Origin: Actinomycetota bacterium
GTDB lineage: Bacteria > Actinomycetota > Actinomycetes > S36-B12 > UBA5976
Direction of reading: 5' to 3'
DNA: 8,055 nucleotides
NCBI GenBank assembly: GCA_947373075.1
Contig: CANBWF010000060.1
Location: 1-8,055, forward strand
Shown: positions 1 through 6,581 of the stretch, piece by piece
Layout of the letters: each line of letters begins with the position of its first letter
Numbering within the stretch: position 1 is the stretch's first letter
Notes under the pieces: generated by a model
Told to the model about the DNA's origin: nothing
The model's database searches: none
What the model saw: only the letters and a program-made list of their open reading frames with translations
Position numbers and translations under genes: made by a program

Positions 1-1
1 G

Positions 2-52
2 CAAGGTGTAGCGTTTAAGCACCAAAGTAGAAACCGAGAGTTCCGTGACTAA
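2..52 (+). CDS. Possible C-terminal end of an upstream gene (partial, very tentative)
   Basis: The frame beginning at base 2 is open to a TAA at 50-52 and would encode a basic, polar tail ending HQSRNREFRD. It would overlap the start of the nuclease gene by 8 bases, which is common in compact actinobacterial operons. Sixteen residues are too few to name a protein. From memory, RecB-like nuclease genes of actinobacteria are often near trmI (tRNA m1A58 methyltransferase), so that is a first candidate, but nothing here proves it. The stretch could equally be non-coding leader. Confidence 0.2.
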   Translation, partial: QGVAFKHQSRNREFRD

Positions 53-905
53 GTCATTACGCGTAGACGTAATCCAGCCCGAAGGCGCTTCATTGCCGCC
101 ACGAGTTTCTTACTCGCAACTTTCTAAATACAACCAGTGTGGTCTTCGTTACTACTTCAACTACGTAGCCAGTTGGACTGAGCCACAAACATCTTCGCTT
201 GTTGGCGGAAATATTGCGCACGATGTAATTGAACGTTTGTATAGATTGCCAAACGAAGAGCGCACTTTGGAACGAGCACTCGAACTATTGCGCGAACATG
301 GCCCGCGTCTGTTGAAGTCTCCAGAATGTGCGAAGTTTGCTAATGACAATGCAATGAAAGCAAATGTTAAAGAAGCCGTCGAGAATCTTTTTAAGCTAGA
401 AAGCCCATCTGAACTTGTGGTTGAGCCAGAGCACCTTGAGATGGAACTTGAAGTAGAAATTGATGGTGTTAAATTTTTTGGCAAAGTAGATCGATTTACC
501 GTTGACGGCGTTAATCGAGTAACGGACTACAAGACTGGAAAAAATCCAGGCCGATATGTTGATGACAAACTCAAGCAGCCGTATCTTTATGCACTTGCAT
601 TCAAGATGCAGCATGACATCGATGTTGATGAGGTCGAACTAATTTTCCTAAATGCAAAACACATTGAAAAACGCCCTGTTGATTTTGCGATAGCCGAAGC
701 AATGGGGGTTTCGCTGGTAAGGATGCGAGCCGACAGCGAACTTTCGGTAACGGCGTCAGCGTGGGATGCAAGACCTGGAAAGCTTTGTTCATATTGTGTT
801 TTTGAAGCGGTTTGCCCAGCAGTAACAACCGGTGCAGCAAAGCCTGGTTCAATTGAAAGCGACAATGCTTTGATTCAACTGGGTTTGACGCGGCGCAGCT
901 ATTAA
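45..905 (+). CDS. RecB-family / Cas4-like PD-(D/E)XK exonuclease with predicted Fe-S cluster
   Basis: This is a predicted single-domain DNA exonuclease of 286 residues, like the nuclease domain of RecB, AddB and Cas4, without a helicase. In order it shows QLSKYNQCGLRY (25-36), with the first cluster cysteine C32; the helix GGNIAHDVIE (54-63), with metal-binding H59; GKVDRF (146-151), with D149; DYKTGK (161-166), with D161 and the catalytic lysine K163; QPYLYA (178-183), the QxxxY motif; and C-terminal C248-x2-C251-x5-C257. C32 with the last three cysteines makes the usual 4Fe-4S set, so every active-site and cluster residue is present. GTG at 45 is the first start after an in-frame TAG at 9-11. 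The Shine-Dalgarno is weak (GAGAG at 36-40). A role in DNA repair or end processing is inferred from the family. No cas genes or helicase are nearby, so a CRISPR role is unlikely. The membrane-protein gene follows 15 bp downstream. Confidence 0.9.
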   Translation: MTKSLRVDVIQPEGASLPPRVSYSQLSKYNQCGLRYYFNYVASWTEPQTSSLVGGNIAHDVIERLYRLPNEERTLERALELLREHGPRLLKSPECAKFANDNAMKANVKEAVENLFKLESPSELVVEPEHLEMELEVEIDGVKFFGKVDRFTVDGVNRVTDYKTGKNPGRYVDDKLKQPYLYALAFKMQHDIDVDEVELIFLNAKHIEKRPVDFAIAEAMGVSLVRMRADSELSVTASAWDARPGKLCSYCVFEAVCPAVTTGAAKPGSIESDNALIQLGLTRRSY

Positions 906-920
906 CCCGGCATCGGCTGT

Positions 921-1361
921 GTGCTTCGGCGCAGTAACTACACTTGGAGCATGCGCAACTCTCGTTACCGTTACTCACGATTAGTCATGATTGTTGGTGC
1001 GATCACTTTCGGTATCAACGCAATTTGGTTATTGGCATCGCCGCGAGGCTTCTCTGCATACATTGGTTTTGAGACTGCCGATACAAACACTTGGGGATTT
1101 CAGATGCTCGGCGTAATTCTCGTTGCATTAGCTGTGCACATGTCCGCGACTTCTAGGCAAGTTCCGGATGCGGTTTTCCGTCGGGCTGCAATTGTGATGA
1201 TTTTTGTTTCATTAGGTTTGGCTTATCTGACTTACAACGCCCCGGGCGATCACACAACGGGCCGAATGATTTTCGTTGGTATCGGTTCATTATTTGCTTT
1301 ACTTTATGCAGTCACATTGCCAATTAAAAGTATCGGAATTTTGGAAGAAGAATCTCAGTAA
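921..1361 (+). CDS. Small four-helix membrane protein, function unknown
   Basis: I do not recognise this protein. It has 146 residues from the GTG at 921. Four hydrophobic stretches can be read: about 20-39, 59-77, 89-105 and 116-134. The N-terminus is basic (RNSRYRYSR) and the short tail acidic (LEEESQ). Small hydrophilic links include PRGFSAYIGF after helix 1 and YNAPGDHTTGR between helices 3 and 4. No cofactor motif, catalytic motif or signal-peptide cleavage site is evident. The topology resembles small DoxX/DUF4345-type membrane families, but that is shape only. The start is uncertain: the GTG has no Shine-Dalgarno, ATG at 951 has GGAG only one base upstream, and ATG at 987 has none. It follows the nuclease gene by 15 bp and is probably cotranscribed with it. 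It converges on menF with an 8-bp gap. Confidence 0.72.
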   Translation: MLRRSNYTWSMRNSRYRYSRLVMIVGAITFGINAIWLLASPRGFSAYIGFETADTNTWGFQMLGVILVALAVHMSATSRQVPDAVFRRAAIVMIFVSLGLAYLTYNAPGDHTTGRMIFVGIGSLFALLYAVTLPIKSIGILEEESQ

Positions 1362-1369
1362 TTTCTTTA

Positions 1370-2632
1370 CTAGATTAAAGCGCTGCGCATAGCGTTGAAC
1401 TTCGCATTTGATTCAGCAACTTCGAGTTCACCGGTTGAACCCGCCACGATTCCGCAACCTGCATAAAGTCGAAGTTGAGTTCTTTCCTCATTTTCTATGG
1501 CAGCGCATCGAAGTGCGATACCAAATTCGCCGTCACCGTTGTTAGTGAACCAACCAACTGGTCCTGAGTAACGTCCGCGCTCCATAACCTCAAGTTCATT
1601 GATCGCGACGATCGCCCGCTCAGTTGGAGTTCCGCAGACAGCTGCAGTTGGATGCAAGGACGCAGCCAACACAAGAGCCGATACATTTTCCGCAAGTTCA
1701 CCAGTGATGTCAGTTGCCAGATGTTGCACGTTGGCTAGTTGCAAAATGAAGGGGGCATCAGGAACTGTTAAGTCGGTGCAGTGCTGGGCAAGTGCAGATT
1801 GCACTGAACTCACTGCGTATTCGTGTTCTTCTTGATCTTTTCCAGAGTCTAGAAGTGCCGCAGCCAAGGCATCGTCTCTGCCCAGGTTCGTACTTCGGCG
1901 AACAGTTCCCGCCAGAACCCTGCTAGTTACTTGCCGGCCATCTTTACGAATTAGTAGTTCAGGTGTGGCACCAACGAGACCGTCAACACTAAATGTCCAG
2001 CAATCAGGGAACTCATTATTTAGCCGTTGCAGGAGTGCACTCACGTGAAGCGGAATATCTAGCTGCGCCACAATATCTCGAGCTAACACCACTTTGTCTA
2101 GTTCGCCATGGTTTATTCGAGCGACTGCTTGTTCAACACTTGCCTGCCATGCTTCAACAGATTGCGTTCCTGGCAACCAAGTGATTGATTCAACTGGTAT
2201 TTGCTCGGGACGCAGGTTTTCAATTCTGGCAATTGTTTCGTCTAGGAGTTGATCCAATTTGTTTTGTTGCGCCACGACTGTAATTGTTGTTTTTTCATTT
2301 TCACGTCGTACACAAACTTCAGGCACAACCACAACCGAAAGACCTGGGTCAGATGCAAAAGCAAAAGATGCGAATGCCAGGGCATTTTCGCCCGAAGTTT
2401 CTTCGCACCAGTTATTCCACCAGCGCTGCGCACGGCTAAATCGTTCTGCTCCGGTGAATTCAGCGCGTTCAACGTTGCCCCAACCGACAATTCCAGTTTG
2501 ATCATTCGCGGAACCACGCACCCAGGCGTGTCCTCCTGATGCCGGAAGTAGTTGCAGCAAGTTCGGAATATCAGAAATGGTGACAGTGCGCACGTGATAG
2601 CCAGAGTCAGGAGCCAATGCCAGCAATGTCAT
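1370..2632 (-). CDS. menF: Isochorismate synthase (menaquinone biosynthesis)
   Basis: It converts chorismate to isochorismate in the cytoplasm, the first committed step of the classical menaquinone pathway. The frame is open to a GTG at 2698 (442 residues; numbering below uses that start). I prefer ATG at 2632 (420 residues) because AAAGGGG lies just upstream, the family N-terminus normally begins shortly before the HVRTV segment (35-39), and the longer version would cover the promoter region shared with menG. The chorismate-binding domain shows LDKVVLAR (200-207, K202 the likely base), GATPELLI (243-250), QHLATDITG (325-333), HPTAAVCGTP (349-358), ERGRYSGPVGW (373-383) and YAGCGIVAGS (412-421), followed by Mg-binding-type glutamates E425 and E429. 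Anthranilate and aminodeoxychorismate synthases are less likely because the water-activating lysine and the RYSGPVG version of the motif point to isochorismate synthase. It diverges from menG, the last step of the same pathway. Confidence 0.92.
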   Translation of the reverse strand: MTLLALAPDSGYHVRTVTISDIPNLLQLLPASGGHAWVRGSANDQTGIVGWGNVERAEFTGAERFSRAQRWWNNWCEETSGENALAFASFAFASDPGLSVVVVPEVCVRRENEKTTITVVAQQNKLDQLLDETIARIENLRPEQIPVESITWLPGTQSVEAWQASVEQAVARINHGELDKVVLARDIVAQLDIPLHVSALLQRLNNEFPDCWTFSVDGLVGATPELLIRKDGRQVTSRVLAGTVRRSTNLGRDDALAAALLDSGKDQEEHEYAVSSVQSALAQHCTDLTVPDAPFILQLANVQHLATDITGELAENVSALVLAASLHPTAAVCGTPTERAIVAINELEVMERGRYSGPVGWFTNNGDGEFGIALRCAAIENEERTQLRLYAGCGIVAGSTGELEVAESNAKFNAMRSALI

Positions 2633-2727
2633 AACCCCTTTAGCGTAAAGCCAATACGTCGAGTGGGCATCTGGGTGGGGGCTGTTCCAGTTGCTCACTC
2701 ATTTGTAATTAGTGACAGACTAGAGAC
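2633..2727. promoter_or_regulatory. Divergent menF-menG control region
   Basis: If menF starts at ATG 2632 this gap is 95 bp, and if it starts at GTG 2698 it is only 29 bp (2699-2727). Promoters for both genes must lie here or inside the menF 5' end. An AT-rich core, TTTGTAATTA (2702-2711), is the most promoter-like part. For menG, TTGCTC (2691-2696) with CAGACT (2716-2721) would place transcription start on the menG ATG itself, giving a leaderless mRNA. The match is poor and the 19-base spacer long, so I do not assign boxes. No clear inverted-repeat operator is seen. Confidence 0.4.
2635..2641 (-). promoter_or_regulatory. Candidate ribosome binding site for the inner menF start
   Basis: On the minus strand AAAGGGG precedes the ATG at 2632, with only TT between them. 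The match to the anti-Shine-Dalgarno is good but the spacing is shorter than usual. The GTG at 2698 has no purine-rich site, and an in-frame TGA lies directly before it. On this basis the inner start is favoured, not proven. Confidence 0.45.
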
Positions 2728-3426
2728 ATGTCCCGTGCTCACTTGAATAAAGATCCCGATGAAGTAGCTGCAATGTTTGATGCAGTGGCCAAGAAGTATG
2801 ACGTGACAAACGACGTACTTTCATTTGGTCAGACTCGAACTTGGCGCAAAGCAGTTGTTGCTGCGATTGATCCGCAGCCAGGCGAGAAAATCCTAGATCT
2901 AGCGGCTGGCACCGGGACAAGTACTCAGCCGTTTTATTTAGCTGGCGCTGATCCAGTGGCTTGTGATTTCAGTGCCGGAATGATTGAAGTGGGCCGGGAG
3001 CGCTTTCCACATTTGAATTTTGTGCAGGGTGACGCCCTGGCTTTACCCTTTGCTAACAACACTTTTGACGCAGTAACCATCTCTTTTGGCCTTCGAAATG
3101 TGAACGATGTTGATTTGGCGCTGCGCGAGCTCTATCGGGTCACTAAACCAACGGGTCGGCTAGTAATTTGCGAATTCAGCTCGCCCACTTGGGCGCCAAT
3201 GCGCAAGGTTTATTTGGAATATTTGATGAAAGCATTGCCAGGATTGGCTACTAAAGTCTCAAGCAACCCTGAAGCCTATGTTTATTTGGCTGACTCAATT
3301 CGTGCTTGGCCGAATCAGGCAGAATTGGCCGAGCAAATCATGAAGGCTGGTTGGCAGAACTGTGCTTGGCGAAACTTAACCGGTGGCATTGTGGCTTTAC
3401 ATCGCGCGACTAAGTCAGCCGAGTAA
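2728..3426 (+). CDS. menG: Demethylmenaquinone methyltransferase (UbiE/MenG family)
   Basis: This SAM-dependent C-methyltransferase converts demethylmenaquinone to menaquinone, the final step of the pathway, at the cytoplasmic face of the membrane. At 232 residues it is of normal family length. It shows the N-terminal family signature [19 protein letters not shown] (14-32) leading to TW (38-39), SAM motif [12 protein letters not shown] (56-66), the acidic residue of motif II in ACDFSAGM (78-85), GDALALPF (101-108), the UbiE block [13 protein letters not shown] (113-125), and the C-terminal [14 protein letters not shown] with [12 protein letters not shown] at 2728 is the first start after an in-frame TGA at 2713-2715. 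There is little Shine-Dalgarno, so leaderless translation is possible. Because ubiquinone is absent from actinobacteria, the substrate is inferred to be demethylmenaquinone. It lies upstream of the complex I operon and diverges from menF. Confidence 0.95.
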   Translation: MSRAHLNKDPDEVAAMFDAVAKKYDVTNDVLSFGQTRTWRKAVVAAIDPQPGEKILDLAAGTGTSTQPFYLAGADPVACDFSAGMIEVGRERFPHLNFVQGDALALPFANNTFDAVTISFGLRNVNDVDLALRELYRVTKPTGRLVICEFSSPTWAPMRKVYLEYLMKALPGLATKVSSNPEAYVYLADSIRAWPNQAELAEQIMKAGWQNCAWRNLTGGIVALHRATKSAE

Positions 3427-3456
3427 TTTCCTGAGCAAGTTCTCCAGCTTCACCTG

Positions 3457-3483
3457 CTTACTATCCTGCATTGGTGCAGTAAG
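3457..3483 (+). other. Imperfect hairpin after menG
   Basis: CTGCA (3466-3470) and TGCAG (3475-3479) pair around a TTGG loop. The stem can continue as CTTA (3457-3460) with TAAG (3480-3483) after a 5-base bulge, or as an alternative 6-bp stem CTTACT/AGTAAG. No T run follows, so it is not a standard intrinsic terminator. It may weaken read-through from menG, or it may be chance. The proposed -35 box of the nuo promoter lies in and just after its loop. Confidence 0.25.
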
Positions 3484-3500
3484 AGTGAGTTCGCTAAACT
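3471..3500 (+). promoter_or_regulatory. Candidate sigma70-type promoter of the nuo operon
   Basis: TTGGTG (3471-3476) matches the -35 consensus well, and TAAACT (3495-3500) fits the TAnnnT form typical of actinobacterial -10 boxes. The spacer is 18 bases. Transcription would begin near 3507, which gives nuoA a leader of about 125 bases and puts the Rex-like operator at about +6 to +24. This was picked by eye; other weaker combinations exist in this gap. Confidence 0.45.
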
Positions 3501-3512
3501 GAGATTCGACCT

Positions 3513-3530
3513 AGTGAAAAATTTCACAAA
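3513..3530. promoter_or_regulatory. Candidate Rex operator (NADH/NAD+-responsive repressor site)
   Basis: The sequence TAGTGAAAAATTTCACAA matches the known Rex consensus TTGTGAA-N4-TTCACAA at 13 of 14 defined positions; only base 3514 differs (A instead of T). It lies just downstream of the candidate promoter, where bound protein could block initiation or early elongation. From memory, Rex represses respiratory genes in Streptomyces and other Gram-positive bacteria when NADH/NAD+ is low, and nuo operons are reported or predicted targets in actinobacteria. Neither a rex gene nor a second site is visible in this window. Confidence 0.65.
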
Positions 3531-3573
3531 CGCACAAAGTCGTGTTTTTGTCTGAACTTTTCCATCTCGATGC

Positions 3574-3592
3574 TGCTGTGATTAGCACAGCA
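3574..3592 (+). other. Hairpin in the presumed nuoA 5' leader
   Basis: TGCTGTG (3574-3580) and CACAGCA (3586-3592) form a perfect 7-bp stem with the loop ATTAG. It ends 25 bases before the proposed nuoA Shine-Dalgarno. It is followed by A residues rather than T, so it is not a terminator. It could stabilise the mRNA 5' end or serve as a short protein-binding dyad. It would lie in coding sequence if nuoA really began at the GTG at 3542. Confidence 0.35.
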
Positions 3593-3617
3593 AAAACGTG
3601 CGTAACGCGAACGCGAA

Positions 3618-3623
3618 AGAGGG
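3618..3623 (+). promoter_or_regulatory. Ribosome binding site that decides the nuoA start
   Basis: AGAGGG stands 8 bases ahead of the GTG at 3632, which is good Shine-Dalgarno strength and spacing. The alternative GTG at 3623 overlaps this site, and the far upstream GTG at 3542 has no purine-rich site. This supports 3632 as the start of NuoA. Confidence 0.65.
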
Positions 3624-3631
3624 TGCACCAA

Positions 3632-4000
3632 GTGGGACAAGGCGCTATTTACCTACCCATTCTGTTTTTAGGTCTATTGGCTTTTGGTTTTGCCGCATTT
3701 TCGGTAGCCATCGCCACGATTACTGGACCAAAACGGTACAACCGAGCAAAAGTTGAAGCTTACGAATGTGGTATTCAACCAACTCCGCAACCTGAAGGTG
3801 GCGGCCGGTTCCCAGTGAAGTACTACTTAACGGCAATGTTGTTCATTGTTTTTGATATTGAAATTGTTTTCCTTTACCCATGGGCTGTTACCTCAGACAA
3901 ACTCGGTGTCTTTGGCCTTGGCGAAATGGTTTTATTTGTTGTCACAGTGTTAGCTGCGTACGCGTTTGTTTGGCGTCGCGGCGGCCTCGAGTGGGACTAG
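3632..4000 (+). CDS. nuoA: NADH-quinone oxidoreductase subunit A
   Basis: This is a membrane-arm subunit of complex I that helps form the junction with the peripheral arm near the quinone site. From GTG at 3632 it has 122 residues, the usual size for the family. Three membrane helices are visible (about 4-25, 60-82 and 89-110). The loop after helix 1 carries the family signature YECGIQPTPQ, and helix 2 carries KYYLTAMLFIVFDIEIVFLYPW, whose start and end residues are highly conserved with acidic D and E inside the helix. The frame is open upstream to a GTG at 3542, which would add 30 residues with no family resemblance; the Shine-Dalgarno at 3618-3623 supports the shorter protein. It is the first gene of the nuo operon, and nuoB follows after 15 bp. 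Confidence 0.93.
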   Translation: MGQGAIYLPILFLGLLAFGFAAFSVAIATITGPKRYNRAKVEAYECGIQPTPQPEGGGRFPVKYYLTAMLFIVFDIEIVFLYPWAVTSDKLGVFGLGEMVLFVVTVLAAYAFVWRRGGLEWD

Positions 4001-4015
4001 TTAGGTGCATGAGTA

Positions 4016-4570
4016 ATGGGTCTTGAAGAGAAATTACCAAGTGGAGTTTTACTCACAACTGTCGAAGGACTAGCTGGCTATGCGCGCAAAAATTCTTTGT
4101 GGCCAGCAACCTTCGGACTAGCTTGTTGCGCGATCGAAATGATGGCATCAGGCGCAGGTCGTTACGACTTAGCTCGCTTTGGCATGGAAGTTTTTCGCGC
4201 CTCACCACGTCAAGCTGACTTGATGATTGTGGCTGGCCGCGTAAGCCAAAAAATGGCGCCAATCGTTCGTCAGATTTACGATCAAATGGCAGCGCCTAAA
4301 TGGGTTTTGGCCATGGGAGCTTGCTCATCATCAGGCGGAATGTTCAATAACTACGCCATTATTCAGGGTGTAGATCACATTGTCCCTGTTGACATTTACC
4401 TACCAGGTTGTCCACCGCGACCAGAGATGCTCATTGATGCTTTGTTGAAATTGCACGATCAGATTTCGGATACAAAGCTTGGCTCAAATCGCAAGCGTCA
4501 ACTTGAAGATCTTGAAAATGCCGCGCTTATTGCAACTCCAACTTCTGACCAGAGCGGACTAATGCGATGA
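4016..4570 (+). CDS. nuoB: NADH-quinone oxidoreductase subunit B
   Basis: This is the peripheral-arm subunit that carries the 4Fe-4S cluster N2, the last electron carrier before menaquinone. The protein has 184 residues. The cluster ligands are all present: tandem C37-C38 in GLACCAIE, C103 in [10 protein letters not shown] and C132 in LPGCPPRPE. The conserved [21 protein letters not shown] segment (48-68) lines the quinone chamber. ATG at 4016 is preceded by AGGTG (4003-4007) at good spacing. The last 35 or so residues form a polar tail typical of actinobacterial NuoB. The stop overlaps the nuoC start (ATGA at 4567-4570), indicating translational coupling. Confidence 0.97.
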   Translation: MGLEEKLPSGVLLTTVEGLAGYARKNSLWPATFGLACCAIEMMASGAGRYDLARFGMEVFRASPRQADLMIVAGRVSQKMAPIVRQIYDQMAAPKWVLAMGACSSSGGMFNNYAIIQGVDHIVPVDIYLPGCPPRPEMLIDALLKLHDQISDTKLGSNRKRQLEDLENAALIATPTSDQSGLMR

Positions 4571-5262
4571 GTGACGATGTAGTAAAAGCAGGTCTTCCTC
4601 TGCTTCAAGTAACCACCGTTCGTGAAGGCATGTTCGGTGCTAGCGGATCAGGCGATACTTCAGGTTTCGGCGGTTTAGTTTCTGTTGTTCCAGTGCCAGT
4701 TGCATCTGCGCAACCTTATGGAAGTTACTTTGACGAAATTTATGCCGAACTAGTTGCGGCGCTTCCAACCTTTAACTCATCAGCCGAAAAAGCAATCGAG
4801 AAAATTGTGATTGCACATGATGAGATGACAATTTATGTTCACCCATCTGAACTAGTCGCAGTTGCGCGTACGTTACGTGACGAACCAGGCCTTCGTTTTG
4901 AACTTTGTCTCGGAGTTAGTGGAGTGCACTATCCAAATCAAACTGGTGCTGAACTTCATGCGGTCTATCATTTCCGTTCCATCACACACAACCGTCGTGT
5001 TCGGCTAGAAGTTGTAGCTGCAGATTCGCATCCACACATTCCGTCCATCGTTTCGGTTTACCCAACCAACGACTGGCACGAGCGCGAAACTTTTGATTTC
5101 TTTGGCCTCATCTTCGATGGCCATCCACACCTAACTCGCATTCAAATGCCAGACGATTGGCAAGGACATCCACAGCGTAAGGATTACCCGCTTGGTGGCA
5201 TTCCAGTTGAATACAAGGGCGCAACAGTGCCGGCTCCAGATGAGCGGAGGTCATACAACTAA
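4567..5262 (+). CDS. nuoC: NADH-quinone oxidoreductase subunit C (30 kDa type)
   Basis: This peripheral-arm subunit, without cofactors, packs against NuoD and NuoB. It has 231 residues. The N-terminal segment [17 protein letters not shown] (21-37) is an extension I associate with actinobacterial NuoC. The family signature lies at about 172-209, running from [16 protein letters not shown] through [19 protein letters not shown]. It is a separate gene, not fused to nuoD as in Escherichia coli. Its ATG overlaps the nuoB stop by 4 bases, and its TAA shares one base with the nuoD ATG. Confidence 0.97.
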   Translation: MSDDVVKAGLPLLQVTTVREGMFGASGSGDTSGFGGLVSVVPVPVASAQPYGSYFDEIYAELVAALPTFNSSAEKAIEKIVIAHDEMTIYVHPSELVAVARTLRDEPGLRFELCLGVSGVHYPNQTGAELHAVYHFRSITHNRRVRLEVVAADSHPHIPSIVSVYPTNDWHERETFDFFGLIFDGHPHLTRIQMPDDWQGHPQRKDYPLGGIPVEYKGATVPAPDERRSYN

Positions 5263-6581
5263 TGACTGATACATACGCAGGGTCATACGACACAACTGAA
5301 GGCCGCGTCTTCACTGTTATGGGTCAAGACTGGGACACCATCACTGGTAACAAAGCTGGCGAAACCGAACGCATTGTGGTCAATATGGGTCCTCAGCACC
5401 CATCAACCCATGGTGTACTTCGTTTGATTCTAGAAATTGAAGGCGAAACCGTAACCGAAGCTCGATGTGGCATCGGTTACTTGCACACTGGAATTGAAAA
5501 GAACATGGAGTACCGTCACTGGACTCAGGGTGTAACTTTTGTTACCCGCATGGACTACTTGAGCCCATTCTTCAACGAAACTGCATACTGCTTAGGGGTT
5601 GAGAAACTACTCGGTATTACCGATCAAATTCCTGAGCGCGCAAACGTAATTCGAGTAATGATGATGGAACTGAACCGAATTTCATCCCACCTTGTTGCCC
5701 TAGCAACTGGCGGTATGGAACTTGGCGCATTGACAGCCATGATTTTCGGTTTCCGCGAACGTGAATCAATTCTTGATCTCTTTGAACTGGTAACCGGCCT
5801 TCGCATGAACAGCGCATACATTCGCCCCGGCGGTGTTGCGCAAGATTTACCGGCTGGTGCTGAAGAAAAGATTCGCGAAACTATCAAATCATTGCCGCGT
5901 CGCTTCAAAGACACTTCAGACATGTTGGTAGACAACTCCATTTGGATGGGTCGTACCGCCGGTGTTGGCGTGCTTGATCTTGCTGGCTGTATGGCTATTG
6001 GTGCAACGGGTCCGATCCTGCGTGCCACTGGTTTGCCAGCAGATTTGCGTAAATCTGACCCTTACTGCGGTTACGAAAATTACGAATTCGATGTCATCAC
6101 CAAAGACACTTCAGATGCCTATGGCCGTTTCTTAATTCGTTTGGAAGAAATGGAACAGTCACTAAACATCGTTGATCAGTGTCTAGATCGTTTGCAGCCG
6201 GGCCCAGTAATGGTTGAAGACAAAAAGATTGCTTGGCCAGCGCAACTTTCAATTGGTAGCGATGGTCAAGGAAACTCTCTTGATCACATTCGCCACATCA
6301 TGGGTGAAAGTATGGAAGCGCTAATCCACCACTTCAAACTTGTTACTGAAGGTTTCAATGTGCCAGCCGGTCAGGCTTACGCAGCAGTTGAATCACCACG
6401 TGGCGAACTTGGCGTTCACGTTGTTTCAGATGGCGGAACTCGCCCGTACCGCGTGCATTACCGCGACCCATCATTTACAAACTTGCAGGCCACTGCAGCT
6501 ATGTGCGAAGGCTCGCAGATAGCTGATGTGATTGCTGCTGTTGCTTCAATCGACCCTGTCATGGGGGGAGTGGATCGCTAA
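5262..6581 (+). CDS. nuoD: NADH-quinone oxidoreductase subunit D (49 kDa type)
   Basis: This peripheral-arm subunit forms, with NuoB, the quinone-reduction chamber. It has 439 residues, normal for actinobacteria. [15 protein letters not shown] (41-55) contains H50, and [10 protein letters not shown] (97-106) contains Y99. By alignment in memory to the bovine 49 kDa subunit these are the His and Tyr that contact the quinone head, and their 49-residue spacing is conserved. Further signatures are [16 protein letters not shown] (72-87), the C-terminal [18 protein letters not shown] block and the ending DPVMGGVDR. The start at 5262 has GGAGG at 5246-5250, 11 bases ahead. The nuoE ATG follows its stop codon with no gap. 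Confidence 0.98.
   Translation: MTDTYAGSYDTTEGRVFTVMGQDWDTITGNKAGETERIVVNMGPQHPSTHGVLRLILEIEGETVTEARCGIGYLHTGIEKNMEYRHWTQGVTFVTRMDYLSPFFNETAYCLGVEKLLGITDQIPERANVIRVMMMELNRISSHLVALATGGMELGALTAMIFGFRERESILDLFELVTGLRMNSAYIRPGGVAQDLPAGAEEKIRETIKSLPRRFKDTSDMLVDNSIWMGRTAGVGVLDLAGCMAIGATGPILRATGLPADLRKSDPYCGYENYEFDVITKDTSDAYGRFLIRLEEMEQSLNIVDQCLDRLQPGPVMVEDKKIAWPAQLSIGSDGQGNSLDHIRHIMGESMEALIHHFKLVTEGFNVPAGQAYAAVESPRGELGVHVVSDGGTRPYRVHYRDPSFTNLQATAAMCEGSQIADVIAAVASIDPVMGGVDR

Noticed and set aside
891..934. Direct repeat CGGCGCAG at 891-898 and 927-934 around the nuclease/membrane-protein junction
   Set aside because: The unit is 8 bases, has no transposase or other mobile-element sign nearby, and can arise by chance.
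601..978. A 125-codon open frame on the minus strand across the end of the nuclease gene
   Set aside because: It lies opposite strongly conserved nuclease codons and the start of the membrane-protein gene, has a low-complexity basic and leucine-rich composition, and shows no recognisable motif.
1365..1380. Inverted repeat CTTTA/TAAAG at the convergent junction, possible two-way terminator
   Set aside because: The stem has only 5 AT-rich pairs, contains the menF stop codon in its loop, and has no following T run worth the name. It is too weak to call.
2249..2539. A 96-codon plus-strand open frame inside menF
   Set aside because: It is antisense to a well-supported menF reading frame and encodes no recognisable domain; it is a by-product of menF codon use.
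3577..3589. TGTG/CACA dyad considered as a CRP-type site
   Set aside because: CRP sites need 8 bases between TGTG and CACA; here there are 5. It is better described as the loop-proximal part of the leader hairpin.
5624..6028. A 134-codon minus-strand open frame inside nuoD
   Set aside because: It is opposite highly conserved NuoD residues and its product is unlike any family I know; it is a shadow of nuoD.
6563..6568. Run of six G near the end of nuoD, possible slippage or phase-variation site
   Set aside because: The frame reads through it into the conserved NuoD C-terminus, the run is short, and it is explained as the nuoE ribosome site.
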